The notes under the pieces: generated by a model | Seen by the model: the letters and a program-made list of their open reading frames with translations, nothing else | Databases searched by the model: none | What the model was told of the DNA's origin: nothing | In this document: piece after piece, positions 26,650 to 34,861 of the stretch | Layout: every line of letters starts with the position of its first letter | Position numbering within the stretch: position 1 is the first letter of the stretch | Translations under genes and position numbers: made by a program | Assembly (NCBI RefSeq): GCF_014648055.1 | Contig: NZ_BMQJ01000016.1 | Location: 147,289-211,288, forward strand | DNA length: 64,000 nt | Direction of reading: 5' to 3' | Source: Streptosporangium pseudovulgare | GTDB taxonomy: Bacteria; Actinomycetota; Actinomycetes; Streptosporangiales; Streptosporangiaceae

Positions 26650-27105
26650 ATGACCGTTGTCCTGAGTGTGTTCGTCGTCGTCGGCGGCGGCCTGCTGGCG
26701 GGTGTGCTGTTCGCGGTGGCCCTCAGCGTGGTCCCGGCGTTCCTGGCGATGGCCCCGGCGGAGTACGTCCGCGTTCACCAGTTGGTGGGCCGTCACTTCG
26801 ACAAGGTGATGCCGCCGCTGGTGCTCGCCTGCACCGCCGCCGACCTGGTGCTGTTCGCCGCCGCGCCGCCCTCGCCGTACCGGCCGCTGTTCGCGGCGGC
26901 GGCGGCGCTGCAGCTGGGGGTCTCGGCGGTCTCACAGTTCGGCAACGTGCCGATCAACCGGGCGGTCAAGCGGCTGTCGCCGGCGGCGATGCCCGCCGGC
27001 TGGCGGGACCCGCGGTCGCGCTGGCGCGCCTGGCACCTGACGCGCACCGCCATGGCCGTCCTGGCCAGCCTCGCCAACGTCTGTGCCGTCGTCCTGGCCG
27101 GCTAG
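26650..27105 (+). CDS. DUF1772 / anthrone-oxygenase-like membrane protein
   Basis: A 151-residue integral membrane protein with four predicted helices, beginning VVLSVFVVVGGGLLAGVLFA. The segment FGNVPINRAVKRLSPAAMP followed by RSRWRAWHLTRTAMAVLAS (NVPxN...W..WH..R) is the DUF1772 signature shared with fungal anthrone oxygenases. In an aromatic pathway it could oxidise an anthrone to an anthraquinone; this is inference. ATG 26650 opens the right arm of the cluster. Confidence 0.8.
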   Translation: MTVVLSVFVVVGGGLLAGVLFAVALSVVPAFLAMAPAEYVRVHQLVGRHFDKVMPPLVLACTAADLVLFAAAPPSPYRPLFAAAAALQLGVSAVSQFGNVPINRAVKRLSPAAMPAGWRDPRSRWRAWHLTRTAMAVLASLANVCAVVLAG

Positions 27106-27135
27106 TGCCCGGGCCAAACCGAAAAGGAGCTCCTC

Positions 27136-28170
27136 ATGAGTCAGTCCTCCGGCGCCGTCCTGGGACCCTCGGCGATCGACGTCAAGCGGCTCAGCAACGC
27201 GTTCTGCCACGCCAAACTGCTGCTGACCGCCGGCGAGCTCGGGGTGTTCGCCGACCTGGAGGAGCACGGCCCCTCCACCCGCGACGAGCTCGGCGCCCGC
27301 GTCGGGCTGCACCCGCGGGCCGCCCGCGACTTCCTGCACGGCCTGGTCCTGCTCGGCCTGCTGGAGCTGGACGGCGACCGCTACCGCAACAGCGCCGCCG
27401 CGTCGGCCACCCTGGTGCCCGGCCGCCCCGACTACATCGGCGGTTTCCTCTACCGCGCCAACCACATGCTCTACCCGGCCTGGGGCCGGCTGACCGAGGC
27501 CCTGACCACCGGCCGGCCGCAGACCGCCGGGGCCGCCGACGACGGGGCGTTCCTGCGCATGCTGTCCGACCCCGCCCAGCGCGAGCAGTACCTGCGGATG
27601 ATGGACTCGGCCAACAGCCTGGTCGCGCCGTACCTGATCGAACGGTTCGACTGGCCGGCCCACCGCCGGGTGCTGGACGTGGGCGGCTGCCGGGGCAACC
27701 TGGGCGCCCGGCTCATGCTGGCCCACCCGCACCTGACGGCCGGGGTGTTCGACCTGCCGCCGCTGGCCGGCCCGCACGCCGAGCACGCCGAACGACTCGG
27801 CGTGGCCGGCCGGGCCTGGTTCCGCGCCGGTGACTTCTTCGCCGACGAGCTGCCCTCCAGCGAGGTCGTCATCCTCGGCCACGTGCTGCACAACTGGTCG
27901 CCCGAGCAGCGCGCCTACCTGATCGACAAGGCCTACCGCGCGGTGACCCCCGGCGGCGCCCTGCTGATCTACGACGCGATGCTCCCGCAGGAGCCCGCCG
28001 ACCTCGCCCGGATCCTGGTCAGCCTCAACATGCTGCTGGTCACCGAGGGCGGCTCGGAGTACACCGCCCAGGAGTGCCTGGGCTGGCTGGTCGCCGCCGG
28101 GTGCACCGACACCGAGGTCCGGCCGCTGGGCGGCACCGACACCCTCGTGATCGGCCGCAAACCGATCTGA
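27136..28170 (+). CDS. Second SAM-dependent O-methyltransferase
   Basis: A 344-residue family-2 O-methyltransferase with N-terminal winged helix (GARVGLHPRAARDFLHGLVL), SAM motif I VLDVGGCRGNLGARLML and catalytic-base region ILGHVLHNWSPEQ with His. The motif I cysteine (GGCRG) replaces the usual Gly or Ser. ATG 27136 follows AAAAGGAG. It differs clearly from the first methyltransferase, so the cluster product probably carries two methyl groups at different sites. Confidence 0.92.
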   Translation: MSQSSGAVLGPSAIDVKRLSNAFCHAKLLLTAGELGVFADLEEHGPSTRDELGARVGLHPRAARDFLHGLVLLGLLELDGDRYRNSAAASATLVPGRPDYIGGFLYRANHMLYPAWGRLTEALTTGRPQTAGAADDGAFLRMLSDPAQREQYLRMMDSANSLVAPYLIERFDWPAHRRVLDVGGCRGNLGARLMLAHPHLTAGVFDLPPLAGPHAEHAERLGVAGRAWFRAGDFFADELPSSEVVILGHVLHNWSPEQRAYLIDKAYRAVTPGGALLIYDAMLPQEPADLARILVSLNMLLVTEGGSEYTAQECLGWLVAAGCTDTEVRPLGGTDTLVIGRKPI

Positions 28171-28198
28171 CGCCGGGCGCGCGACGCCTCGCCGCCCT

Positions 28199-28300
28199 GC
28201 GCGGCCGGTCGCCCGCCGCCCGCTCCCTTCCCCTCGCCCCGCGCGGCCGGTCACCCGCCGCGCCCCCTTCTCCACGCCCCGCGCGGCCGGCCGCCCGCCG
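28199..28300. repeat. Three ~40-bp GC-rich intergenic repeats
   Basis: GCGCGGCCGGT/CC-CGCCCGCCG recurs at 28199-28218, 28241-28260 and 28281-28300 (periods 42 and 40 bases), with CCCTTC-type linkers. The array fills the gap between the second methyltransferase and the phosphatase gene. Confidence 0.7.
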
Positions 28301-28362
28301 TGCACCCCTTCCCCGTGACACCGCGCACCCCCCTTCCCGCACCACCTGAAAGGCACCCCCCG

Positions 28363-29193
28363 ATGACCGCTGCCGACCTCATCACCCCGCCCGGCGCCCG
28401 GCTCGGCCGCCGCCGGTTCCTGACCGTCGCCGGGACCGGCCTCGCGGGCGCGCTGCTGCTGCCGTCCGCCCCCGCCCCCGCCGGCGCCGCCGCCACCGGC
28501 ACCGAGGACCCGCGCACCCACTTCTTCGACGTGGAGGGCTCCTTCAACATCCGCGACATCGGCTGGTACTCCAACCGGCTGGGCCGTCGCGTCAGGCGCG
28601 GCGTGGTCTGGCGCGGCGCCGGGCTGGGCCGGGTGACCGACCTGGGCCTGACCCAGCTGGCCACCCTCGGCCTCACCTGGGACATCAACCTGCTCAGCAA
28701 CCGCGAGCTGGCAGCCGGCCGGCCCGACCGGCTGCCCGAGGGCGTCCAGCTGTTCAGCGCCCCCGTCGGCGACGACTCCGCCGACCCCATGCCGCCGACG
28801 ATCGACACCACCAGGCCGGACGCCTACGTGCTGCAGGAGTTCCGCGAGTACGTCACCAGCCCCCAGTCCCGGGCGTCCTTCGGCGCGGCCATCCGCAAGA
28901 TCGCCGGAAACGGCGGCAGGCCGGTCTACATCCACTGCAACTCCGGCACCTACCGCACCGGCTGGACCGTCGCGCTGCTGATGAGCCTCCTGGGCGTCGA
29001 CCGCGCGCAGATCGACACCGAGTTCCTGCTCAGCAACCTGACCTTCGGCGTGAACTACGCCTGGCCGGAGTACCTGGACGCCGGCGTCGACCAGGCCAGG
29101 ACCACCTTCGGCTCGCTGGCCGGCTACCTGGCCCGCGGCCTGGGCGTCGACGCCGCCACCGTCCACGACCTGCGCAGGACCCTGCTGGCCTGA
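28363..29193 (+). CDS. Tat-exported tyrosine-phosphatase-like protein
   Basis: A 276-residue protein with a Tat signal (GRRRFLTVAGTGLAGALLL, Ala-rich to about residue 44) and a dual-specificity/tyrosine phosphatase-like domain. The P-loop is HCNSGTYRTG with Cys192 and Arg198 (CX5R); a Thr-Tyr stands where most relatives have Lys-Asp (CxxGKDR), and the general-acid Asp is not obvious. It lies between two biosynthetic genes. It may remove a phosphate from an exported intermediate or act on cell-wall targets; both are inference. Confidence 0.8.
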   Translation: MTAADLITPPGARLGRRRFLTVAGTGLAGALLLPSAPAPAGAAATGTEDPRTHFFDVEGSFNIRDIGWYSNRLGRRVRRGVVWRGAGLGRVTDLGLTQLATLGLTWDINLLSNRELAAGRPDRLPEGVQLFSAPVGDDSADPMPPTIDTTRPDAYVLQEFREYVTSPQSRASFGAAIRKIAGNGGRPVYIHCNSGTYRTGWTVALLMSLLGVDRAQIDTEFLLSNLTFGVNYAWPEYLDAGVDQARTTFGSLAGYLARGLGVDAATVHDLRRTLLA

Positions 29194-29234
29194 CCCGCCG
29201 CGTCCGCCCGCGCGGCGGACCGGGTACGGCGGGC

Positions 29235-29327
29235 CGCCCGTCCCGTCCGGCCCGCCGCGCGCCCCCGTCCTGTCGCTCACCCCGTCCCGTCCGGTCCGCC
29301 GCTCACCCCGTCCCGTCCGCCGCGCGC
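29235..29327. repeat. CCCGTCCCGTCCG-type intergenic repeats
   Basis: CGTCCCGTCCG-CCCGCCGC-like units occur three times (about 29239, 29283 and 29309) in the gap before the carboxyltransferase gene. Sequence and position resemble the array before the phosphatase gene. Confidence 0.55.
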
Positions 29328-29410
29328 CCCGCCGTACCAGGCCCGACCCACCGACGCCGCCCGCCGCCCGCGGCGGACGGCTCCGCCCCCGCCAAAAGCA
29401 GGTGAACCCC

Positions 29411-30880
29411 GTGACCATCACCGTCGATCCCGGTACGGCGCTGCTCGCGCCGCCCGCCCCGGCCCCCGCCACCGTTCCCGTCACCTCGGCCGTTCCCGCC
29501 ACCGACCGCCGTGACCCCCTCGTACGGCTCGGCGCCGTGGCCGACCCCGGCTCGCTGCGCGTCGTCCCGGCGGACGCCGGCTCGGGCGCGCTGTGGGGCC
29601 GCGGCACCGTCGAAGGCCGTCCGGTCGTCGTGTACGCCACCGACGCCCGGGTCATGGGCGGCGCCATGGGCGAGGACGGCTGCCGGCAGATCGTCGACGC
29701 CATCGACGCCGCGGTGCGCGGCCAGGTCCCCGTGATCGGCGTCTGGCACTCCGGCGGCGCCCGCCTGGCCGAGGGCGTGGCGGCGCTGGACGCCGTCGGC
29801 CGGGTCTTCGCCGCGATGGTGCGCGCCTCGGGGAAGGTGCCGCAGATCTCGGTGGTCCTCGGCCCGGCCGCCGGCGGCGCCGCCTACGGCCCGGCGCTCA
29901 CCGACATCGTCATCATGAGCGACGCCGGGCGCGTCTTCGTCACCGGTCCCGACATCGTGCGCAGCGTCACCGGCGAGGACGTCGACATGGAGAGCCTCGG
30001 CGGCCCCGACGCCCACGGCCGCCGCTCCGGGGTCGCACACGTCACGACGGGCGGCGAGGAGGAGGCCGTCGCCGTCGCGCGCCGCCTGGCCGCCCTGCTG
30101 GGCGGCCAGGGGACCCCGGAGCCGGACGGCATCGGCCGCCAGCCGGAGCTGGCCGGCGTGCTGCCCGAGCGGGCCAACCGCGCCTACGACGTCAAGCCGC
30201 TGGTGGGCAAGGTCCTCGACGCCGGCTCGTTCGTGGAGCTGCACGCCAGGTGGGCGCCCAACGTCGTCGTCGGCCTGGGCCGGCTCGCGGGTCGTACCGT
30301 CGGCGTCGTCGCCAACAACCCGCTGCGGCTGGCGGGCTGCCTGGACTCCGCCTCCGCCGAGAAAGCCGCCCGGTTCGTGCGCATGTGCGATGCCTTCGGG
30401 GTGCCGCTGGTGGTGCTCGTCGACGTTCCCGGCTACCTGCCCGGCGTCAACCAGGAGTGGAACGGCGTGGTCCGCCGCGGCGCCAAGCTGCTGCACGCCT
30501 TCGCCGAGGCCAGCGTGCCCCGCGTCACGCTGGTCGTCCGCAAGTCCTACGGCGGCGCCTACATCGCGATGAACTCCCGCGCCCTGGGCGCCACCGCCGT
30601 CTACGCCTGGCCGTCGGCGGAGGTGGCGGTGATGGGCGCCGAGGCCGCGGTCAACCTGCTGCACCGGCGGGCGCTGGCCGCCGTACCCGACGACGAGCGC
30701 GACGCGCTGCGCGCCCGTCTGGTGGCCGAGCACGTCGCGCTGGCCGGCGGTGTCGGCCGGGCCCGCGAGATCGGCGTGGTCGACGAGATCATCGATCCGG
30801 CCGACACCCGCCGTCGCCTGGCCGAGGCGCTGGCCGCCGCGCCCGCCGTCCGGGGCCGCCACGGCAACATCCCGCTCTGA
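29411..30880 (+). CDS. Acyl-CoA carboxylase beta (carboxyltransferase) subunit
   Basis: A 489-residue carboxyltransferase with two crotonase-like lobes. The first carries VIGVWHSGGARLAEGVAALD and VLGPAAGGAAYGPALTDIVI; the second carries VLVDVPGYLPGVNQEWNGVV and VVRKSYGGAYIAMNSRALGA, the acyl-CoA and biotin oxyanion-hole regions. Such genes inside aromatic polyketide clusters boost malonyl-CoA supply. It needs a biotin carboxylase/BCCP subunit, not found here. GTG 29411 follows AGGTGA; GTG 29402 is an alternative. Confidence 0.93.
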   Translation: MTITVDPGTALLAPPAPAPATVPVTSAVPATDRRDPLVRLGAVADPGSLRVVPADAGSGALWGRGTVEGRPVVVYATDARVMGGAMGEDGCRQIVDAIDAAVRGQVPVIGVWHSGGARLAEGVAALDAVGRVFAAMVRASGKVPQISVVLGPAAGGAAYGPALTDIVIMSDAGRVFVTGPDIVRSVTGEDVDMESLGGPDAHGRRSGVAHVTTGGEEEAVAVARRLAALLGGQGTPEPDGIGRQPELAGVLPERANRAYDVKPLVGKVLDAGSFVELHARWAPNVVVGLGRLAGRTVGVVANNPLRLAGCLDSASAEKAARFVRMCDAFGVPLVVLVDVPGYLPGVNQEWNGVVRRGAKLLHAFAEASVPRVTLVVRKSYGGAYIAMNSRALGATAVYAWPSAEVAVMGAEAAVNLLHRRALAAVPDDERDALRARLVAEHVALAGGVGRAREIGVVDEIIDPADTRRRLAEALAAAPAVRGRHGNIPL

Positions 30881-30986
30881 ACCGTCCTTCGCGGCGGTCC
30901 GCTCCTCCCGGCGGCCCGGCGGTCCGGCGGCCCGTTCCTCCCGGCGGTCCGGCGGTCCGGCGGCGCCGTGCCGGGCGTCGCCTCGG

Positions 30987-31025
30987 GGAGCGCCCGCCCG
31001 TGCCGCGACGGACGGGCGGCGCTCC
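30987..31025. terminator. Bidirectional hairpin terminator
   Basis: GGAGCGCCCGCCCGT (30987-31001) pairs with ACGGGCGGCGCTCC (31012-31025), a 14-base stem with one bulge. It sits between the convergent carboxyltransferase and membrane-protein genes and closes the cluster. No U-tract follows, as is usual in actinobacteria. Confidence 0.75.
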
Positions 31026-31028
31026 GCT

Positions 31029-31817
31029 TCAGGCCGGGCCGCCTCCCGGGAGGACCGCCCGCGCCGGACCGCCCATCGGGCCGTGCCACGTCAGCCGCGC
31101 CGCGCCTGCGGCGTTCAGGCTCACCGCCCAGACCATCAGGACGACGAGCCACTGCGCCCACATCAGCGTGCTCATCGGGCCGGAGAGCAGGTTGTGGGCG
31201 GAGGCGAAGGGGGCGAGCCACGTCTGGGCGGGGCGCAGCGGACCCACCGCGCCCAGCAGGGCCCACAGGCCCAGCGGCAGCACGATCGTGCCCAGGCACG
31301 CGAGGACGGGCCGCCGTACCAGCACGCCCAGCGCGGTGCCGACCAGCTGGGCGACGACCTGCACCAGAACGGCGCCCGCCGCGACGGCCCCGGCGTACCG
31401 CCAGGCGTCCGGGGCGGCGCCGGACGGGGCGACCACCAGCGCGGCGGCGCAGACGAGGTTCCCGAAGACGCCGACCGCGGCGGCGAACAGCGCCGCCGCG
31501 AGCAGGGTCGGGGTGAACCGGGCCGTCCGGGGTTTCCGCCGCAGGTCACCGGCCAGCAGGGCGCCGAGGAACGGCACCGTGACCGACATCAGGATCTGCA
31601 CCGGCTCGGCGAGCACGGCGAACGTCAGGTCGGCGGGCCGTACCACCGCGGTCACCGCCGCGGCGATCACCAGGCCCAGCAGCAGGGTGACCGCGATCAG
31701 CCGCCGCCGGGCCCGCGTCCCGGCCAGGCGCCGGAACGCGGCGGGAACCGTCTCACCCGAGCCGGTGGGCATCCCGCCGGCCTCCACCACGCTTTGTCGC
31801 AAGATTCGTCCCCTCAT
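31029..31817 (-). CDS. Multispanning membrane protein, ABC-2 permease-like
   Basis: A 262-residue integral membrane protein with about six helices, including RRLIAVTLLLGLVIAAAVTA and ACLGTIVLPLGLWALLGAVG. The layout resembles ABC-2 type permeases, but no ATPase gene is adjacent, so the match is tentative. ATG 31817 follows AAAAGGGGTGA. It may export the cluster product or be unrelated. Confidence 0.65.
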   Translation of the reverse strand: MRGRILRQSVVEAGGMPTGSGETVPAAFRRLAGTRARRRLIAVTLLLGLVIAAAVTAVVRPADLTFAVLAEPVQILMSVTVPFLGALLAGDLRRKPRTARFTPTLLAAALFAAAVGVFGNLVCAAALVVAPSGAAPDAWRYAGAVAAGAVLVQVVAQLVGTALGVLVRRPVLACLGTIVLPLGLWALLGAVGPLRPAQTWLAPFASAHNLLSGPMSTLMWAQWLVVLMVWAVSLNAAGAARLTWHGPMGGPARAVLPGGGPA

Positions 31818-32105
31818 TCACCCCTTTTCGCTTGATGATCTCTTCTACGGGATGGGATGTCACGGGCCGGGCGTTCACCGCCTGAAACCTCACGCCCGGC
31901 GGCCGGCCGGAACTCCGGCGGCCGCGCCCACCGCCGGAGGCAGGCGGCGTTCGAGGGGTCCTTTCGAGGAGTCTCTTCGAGGGGCCCTTTCGGGGGGCCG
32001 GGTGCGGAGATCGGGGTGGGTGAGCCGGCGTGGCGGCCCTGGCGGGGTTCACCGCCGGACGCCGGGTCGGGCCTCGCCGGGAGACACCCGTCCGCATCGT
32101 CACCG
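31818..32105. other. Intergenic region with TTCGAGGGG-type repeats
   Basis: No gene seen. Around 31950-32000 the units TTCGAGGGGTCC, TTCGAGGAGTCT and TTCGAGGGGCCC follow one another, three imperfect copies with about 17-base spacing. They could be operator sites or slippage repeats. Confidence 0.45.
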
Positions 32106-33338
32106 TCAGTCGTCGATGGCCTGGTAGAGCGTGGTCCAGAAGTCGTGGATGAGCCGCATCGAGTCCGGCGTGGACGCCCCGACCTGGGTGAGCAGGATCC
32201 CGGTGAGCCGGTTGGCCGGGTCGGCGTAACTCGCGGTGCCGCTTCCGCCGTCCCAGCCGAACTGGCCGATGGGCGCGTAGTCGCCGCGGTAGGTGCGCAC
32301 CGCCATCCCGAAGCCCCAGCCGCCGTGCTGGCCCTGGCCGTGCGAGATGTGGACGTTCTCGGTGGCCATGGCGTTGCGGGCGGCGTTCTGCTCGGGCGTG
32401 AGACGGTCGGTGGTCATCAGCTCGACGGCGGGCCGGGACAGGATCCGCTCGCCGCCGTGCATCCCGCCGTTCAGCAGCATCCGGAAGTAGGCGTGGTAGT
32501 CGTCGACGGTGGAGACCAGCCCGCCGCCGCCACCCGGGAACGCCGGAGGCCGGCTCCACCGTCCCCCCTCGGCCTCGTCCCACACGAGGAACTCTCCGGT
32601 CTGCGGGTCCGGGGCGTAGAGGGTCGGCAACCGGTCGATCTGATCGGCGGGCACGTGGAAACCGGTGTCCTTCATGCCCAGCGGGTCGAAGATGCGTTCG
32701 CGCAGGAACTCCTCGAACGACCGGCCCGTGACCCTGGCGACGAGCACGCCGAGGAGGTCGTTGCTGATGTGGTACTGCCAGCGCTCTCCGGGCTGGTGCA
32801 TCAGCGGAAGCTCACCCAGGCGGCGCATCCACTCGTCCGGCTCGGGCACCGGCACCGGCAGGTTGGGCGTGAGCCCCTGCTCGAAGACCGCGTTCATGAT
32901 CGGCGTGCCCAGCGACGTCATGTCCATGCCGAGCCCGAACGTGGAGGTCAGCAGGTCCCGGACGGTGATCGGCCGCCGCGCCGGCACGGTGTCGTCCAGC
33001 GGGCCGTCGAATCGCTTGAGCACCCGCCGGTCGGCGAGTTCCGGCAGCCACTCCTGCACCAGGTCGTCCAGCCGCAGCCTGCACTCGTCCAGCAACACCA
33101 TCGTCGCCGCGACCGAGACCGGCTTGGAGGTGGAGGCCATCCGGAAGATCGTGTCCCGGCTCATCGGCGCGCCACCGTCGTGACGCATCGTCCCGACCGC
33201 TTCGACGTGCGTCTCCTCGCCCCGGCTGAACAGGGCGACGAGCCCGGGGATCCTCCCCGATTCGACATACCGTGCCAGCACCTCACGCAGCCTGCGCAGC
33301 CCTGCTTCGGAGAAGCCGCCGTTGCCCTGTTCCATCAT
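32106..33338 (-). CDS. Serine hydrolase, class C beta-lactamase fold
   Basis: A 410-residue cytosolic (no signal peptide) esterase/beta-lactamase-family protein. The SxxK nucleophile motif is MASTSKPVS, the YxN-type motif region WQYHISNDLLG, and the third motif region WDGGSGT. These enzymes are mostly esterases or D-aminopeptidases rather than antibiotic-destroying lactamases. The start ATG 33338 has AAGGAG upstream. It is divergent from a two-HTH regulator with repeated GCAATG sites between, suggesting control by it. Confidence 0.88.
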   Translation of the reverse strand: MMEQGNGGFSEAGLRRLREVLARYVESGRIPGLVALFSRGEETHVEAVGTMRHDGGAPMSRDTIFRMASTSKPVSVAATMVLLDECRLRLDDLVQEWLPELADRRVLKRFDGPLDDTVPARRPITVRDLLTSTFGLGMDMTSLGTPIMNAVFEQGLTPNLPVPVPEPDEWMRRLGELPLMHQPGERWQYHISNDLLGVLVARVTGRSFEEFLRERIFDPLGMKDTGFHVPADQIDRLPTLYAPDPQTGEFLVWDEAEGGRWSRPPAFPGGGGGLVSTVDDYHAYFRMLLNGGMHGGERILSRPAVELMTTDRLTPEQNAARNAMATENVHISHGQGQHGGWGFGMAVRTYRGDYAPIGQFGWDGGSGTASYADPANRLTGILLTQVGASTPDSMRLIHDFWTTLYQAIDD

Positions 33339-33507
33339 GAATCTCCTTGCGTACAGCGTTCGATCGGCCGGACCCGCCCCGGTCCGGCGCTCATGGGTTC
33401 GGCGAGCGACGCACGGGGCGGGAGGCGGGTTCGGTCACGGGAGACTCCCTCCGCGGCGTCACAGGTGCCCTCCTACGTTTGGAAATCTCTGAACGAAGGC
33501 GACAATA

Positions 33508-33633
33508 CATTGCGTTTACCAATCCAACAACACTTAAAGAAGGCCATAGTCGCCTGTCATAGATGGAAAATGGGCTTCCTTTGCAATGAGTCTGAGGTTG
33601 AACGCAATGGAAGATCCGGCGTGCATTGCAATG
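33508..33633. promoter_or_regulatory. Cluster of GCAATG/CATTGC operator-like motifs
   Basis: CATTGC at 33508 and 33624, GCAATG at 33583, 33604 and 33628, the last two forming GCATTGCAATGG. The A+T-rich gap lies between the divergent hydrolase and regulator genes; spacings of 21 and 24 bases place sites on roughly one DNA face. Probable binding sites of the adjacent regulator. Confidence 0.5.
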
Positions 33634-33714
33634 GACTCCGAGTGAATGCATACTGTGCAGCGAGTGCGCGGGCGCCGATCCCCACGCGTGCCGGCAGATG
33701 GGAGACGAGCACCG

Positions 33715-34425
33715 ATGCCCGGAGGCAGACTCACCGACGAGGAGCGCCGGCACATCGCCGCGGGACTGGCCGAGGGGCTCGGATACGCGGAGATCGGCCG
33801 GCGCCTGGGGCGGCCCGCCTCGACCGTCATGCGGGAGGTCACCCGCAACGGCGGCCCCGGCGGCTACGGGGCGGACCGGGCGCACGAGGCCACCCGGCAC
33901 CGCGCGCGCCGCCACCGGCAGGCCCGGCCTCCGGCCCCGCCGGTCCCCGACGACGGCCACGGGCGCGATCCCCGGGCGGTGCGGGACTTCACGGAGTCCT
34001 TCACCGCCCTCCTCGTCCAGCAGGGGCTGCCCCGGATGGAGGCCAGGGTGCTGGTCTGCCTGTACATCACCGACTCCGGCGCTCTCACCGCCGCCGACCT
34101 GGTCCAGCGGCTTCACGTCAGCCCGGCGTCGGTCTCGCACGCCGTCGCCTTCCTCGAACGGCAGGGCATGCTCAGCCGGGAACGGATTCCCGGCACACGG
34201 CGCGAACGCTACGTCATCGACGACGAGATCTGGCTCCGGACCATGCTCGCCTCTCTGCAGATGAACGACGCCCTGATGGCCGCGTCACAGCGTGGAGCCG
34301 AGATCCTCGGGGCCGCGACTCCGGCGGGCGCCCGCTTCGAGTCCTCCGCCGAACTCCTTCTCCTCGTGAGCGAGGCGTTCCAGCAGGTCGTGGAGCGGTG
34401 GCGGCAGAACCAGGGGGGCCGGTAA
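33715..34425 (+). CDS. Two-HTH transcriptional regulator (HTH_38 + MarR/GbsR winged helix)
   Basis: A 236-residue regulator with two DNA-binding parts. Residues 4-45 carry an IS30-type HTH (LTDEERRHIAAGLAEGLGYA, EIGRRLGRPASTVMREVTRN). After a basic linker a MarR/GbsR winged helix follows (ALTAADLVQRLHVSPASVSH, AVAFLERQGMLSRERIPGTR) and a helical C-terminus. Proteins of this build are widespread in actinobacteria but little studied. ATG 33715 follows GGGAGACGAG. It is divergent from the serine hydrolase. Confidence 0.85.
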   Translation: MPGGRLTDEERRHIAAGLAEGLGYAEIGRRLGRPASTVMREVTRNGGPGGYGADRAHEATRHRARRHRQARPPAPPVPDDGHGRDPRAVRDFTESFTALLVQQGLPRMEARVLVCLYITDSGALTAADLVQRLHVSPASVSHAVAFLERQGMLSRERIPGTRRERYVIDDEIWLRTMLASLQMNDALMAASQRGAEILGAATPAGARFESSAELLLLVSEAFQQVVERWRQNQGGR

Positions 34426-34492
34426 GAAACGTGTCATGAGCCCCGAACGGCGTTGATCTTGCTGTGACTCGCCTGGTCGATGCCGGGCCGGC

Positions 34493-34572
34493 ATGACGCA
34501 CCCCCCGATGCACATCGGCGACCTGGCCGAGCACTGGACAATCCTGGACGAAGAGCGTGACCTCGTCGCCGG
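34493..34572 (+). pseudogene. DUF4158 (Tn3-type transposase N-terminus) remnant
   Basis: From ATG 34493 the frame reads MTHPPMHIGDLAEHWTILDE then ERDLVAG, matching the first 26 residues of actinobacterial DUF4158 proteins, the N-terminal domain of Tn3-family transposases. Homology ends exactly where a 137-bp inverted-repeat element begins. Recognition is from memory of the family start and fairly confident. Confidence 0.6.
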
Positions 34573-34708
34573 GGGTCCCGGTGGCAACGGCGCAGGAAAC
34601 GACGGATATGCAGGTCGGCGGCCCGTCTTCCCGGCTGTGCCCAAAGGCCCTTGCGGGGGCTCCGACCTGCATATCCGTCGAAAACCTCCCCGGTGCCACC
34701 GGGACCCC
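34572..34708. mobile_element. 137-bp compound inverted-repeat element (Tn3-MITE-like)
   Basis: Outer arms of 15 bases (34572-34586 and 34694-34708, GGGGTCCCGGTGGCA and its complement) are perfect, as are inner arms of 19 bases (34600-34618 and 34662-34680). The ends GGGG...CCCC are those of Tn3-family terminal repeats. No reading frame is inside and no 5-base target duplication is evident. It cuts the DUF4158 frame, so it is either a miniature Tn3-derived element or a large RNA hairpin. Confidence 0.65.
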
Positions 34709-34861
34709 TGGCCGCCACGCCGATGCCGGTGGTGACAGACCCGGCAGGCGATCCGATCCGGTGCCAGCGCGCTGAAAGTATGCGTTCAGCTCATGTTCAA
34801 GGCCGCTGAAAGAGCCGGTTCCTAACGTTCTGCGCGGGCAACTTCAACCGTAAGGAGTGAC

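Noticed and set aside
25236..27833. 865-codon plus-strand frame opposite the O-methyltransferase and then out of frame through the following genes
   Set aside because: Low-complexity composition, no ribosome site, and it crosses three well-supported genes on either strand.
26932..29703. Very long open frame on the minus strand across DUF1772, methyltransferase and phosphatase genes
   Set aside because: Its protein is Gly/Arg/Gln/Val-rich without any domain, and it is antisense to genes with clear motifs; long antisense frames are usual at this G+C content.
32106..33338. True beta-lactamase resistance gene
   Set aside because: Despite SxxK and YxN-type motifs there is no signal peptide, and the wider family is dominated by esterases and peptidases.
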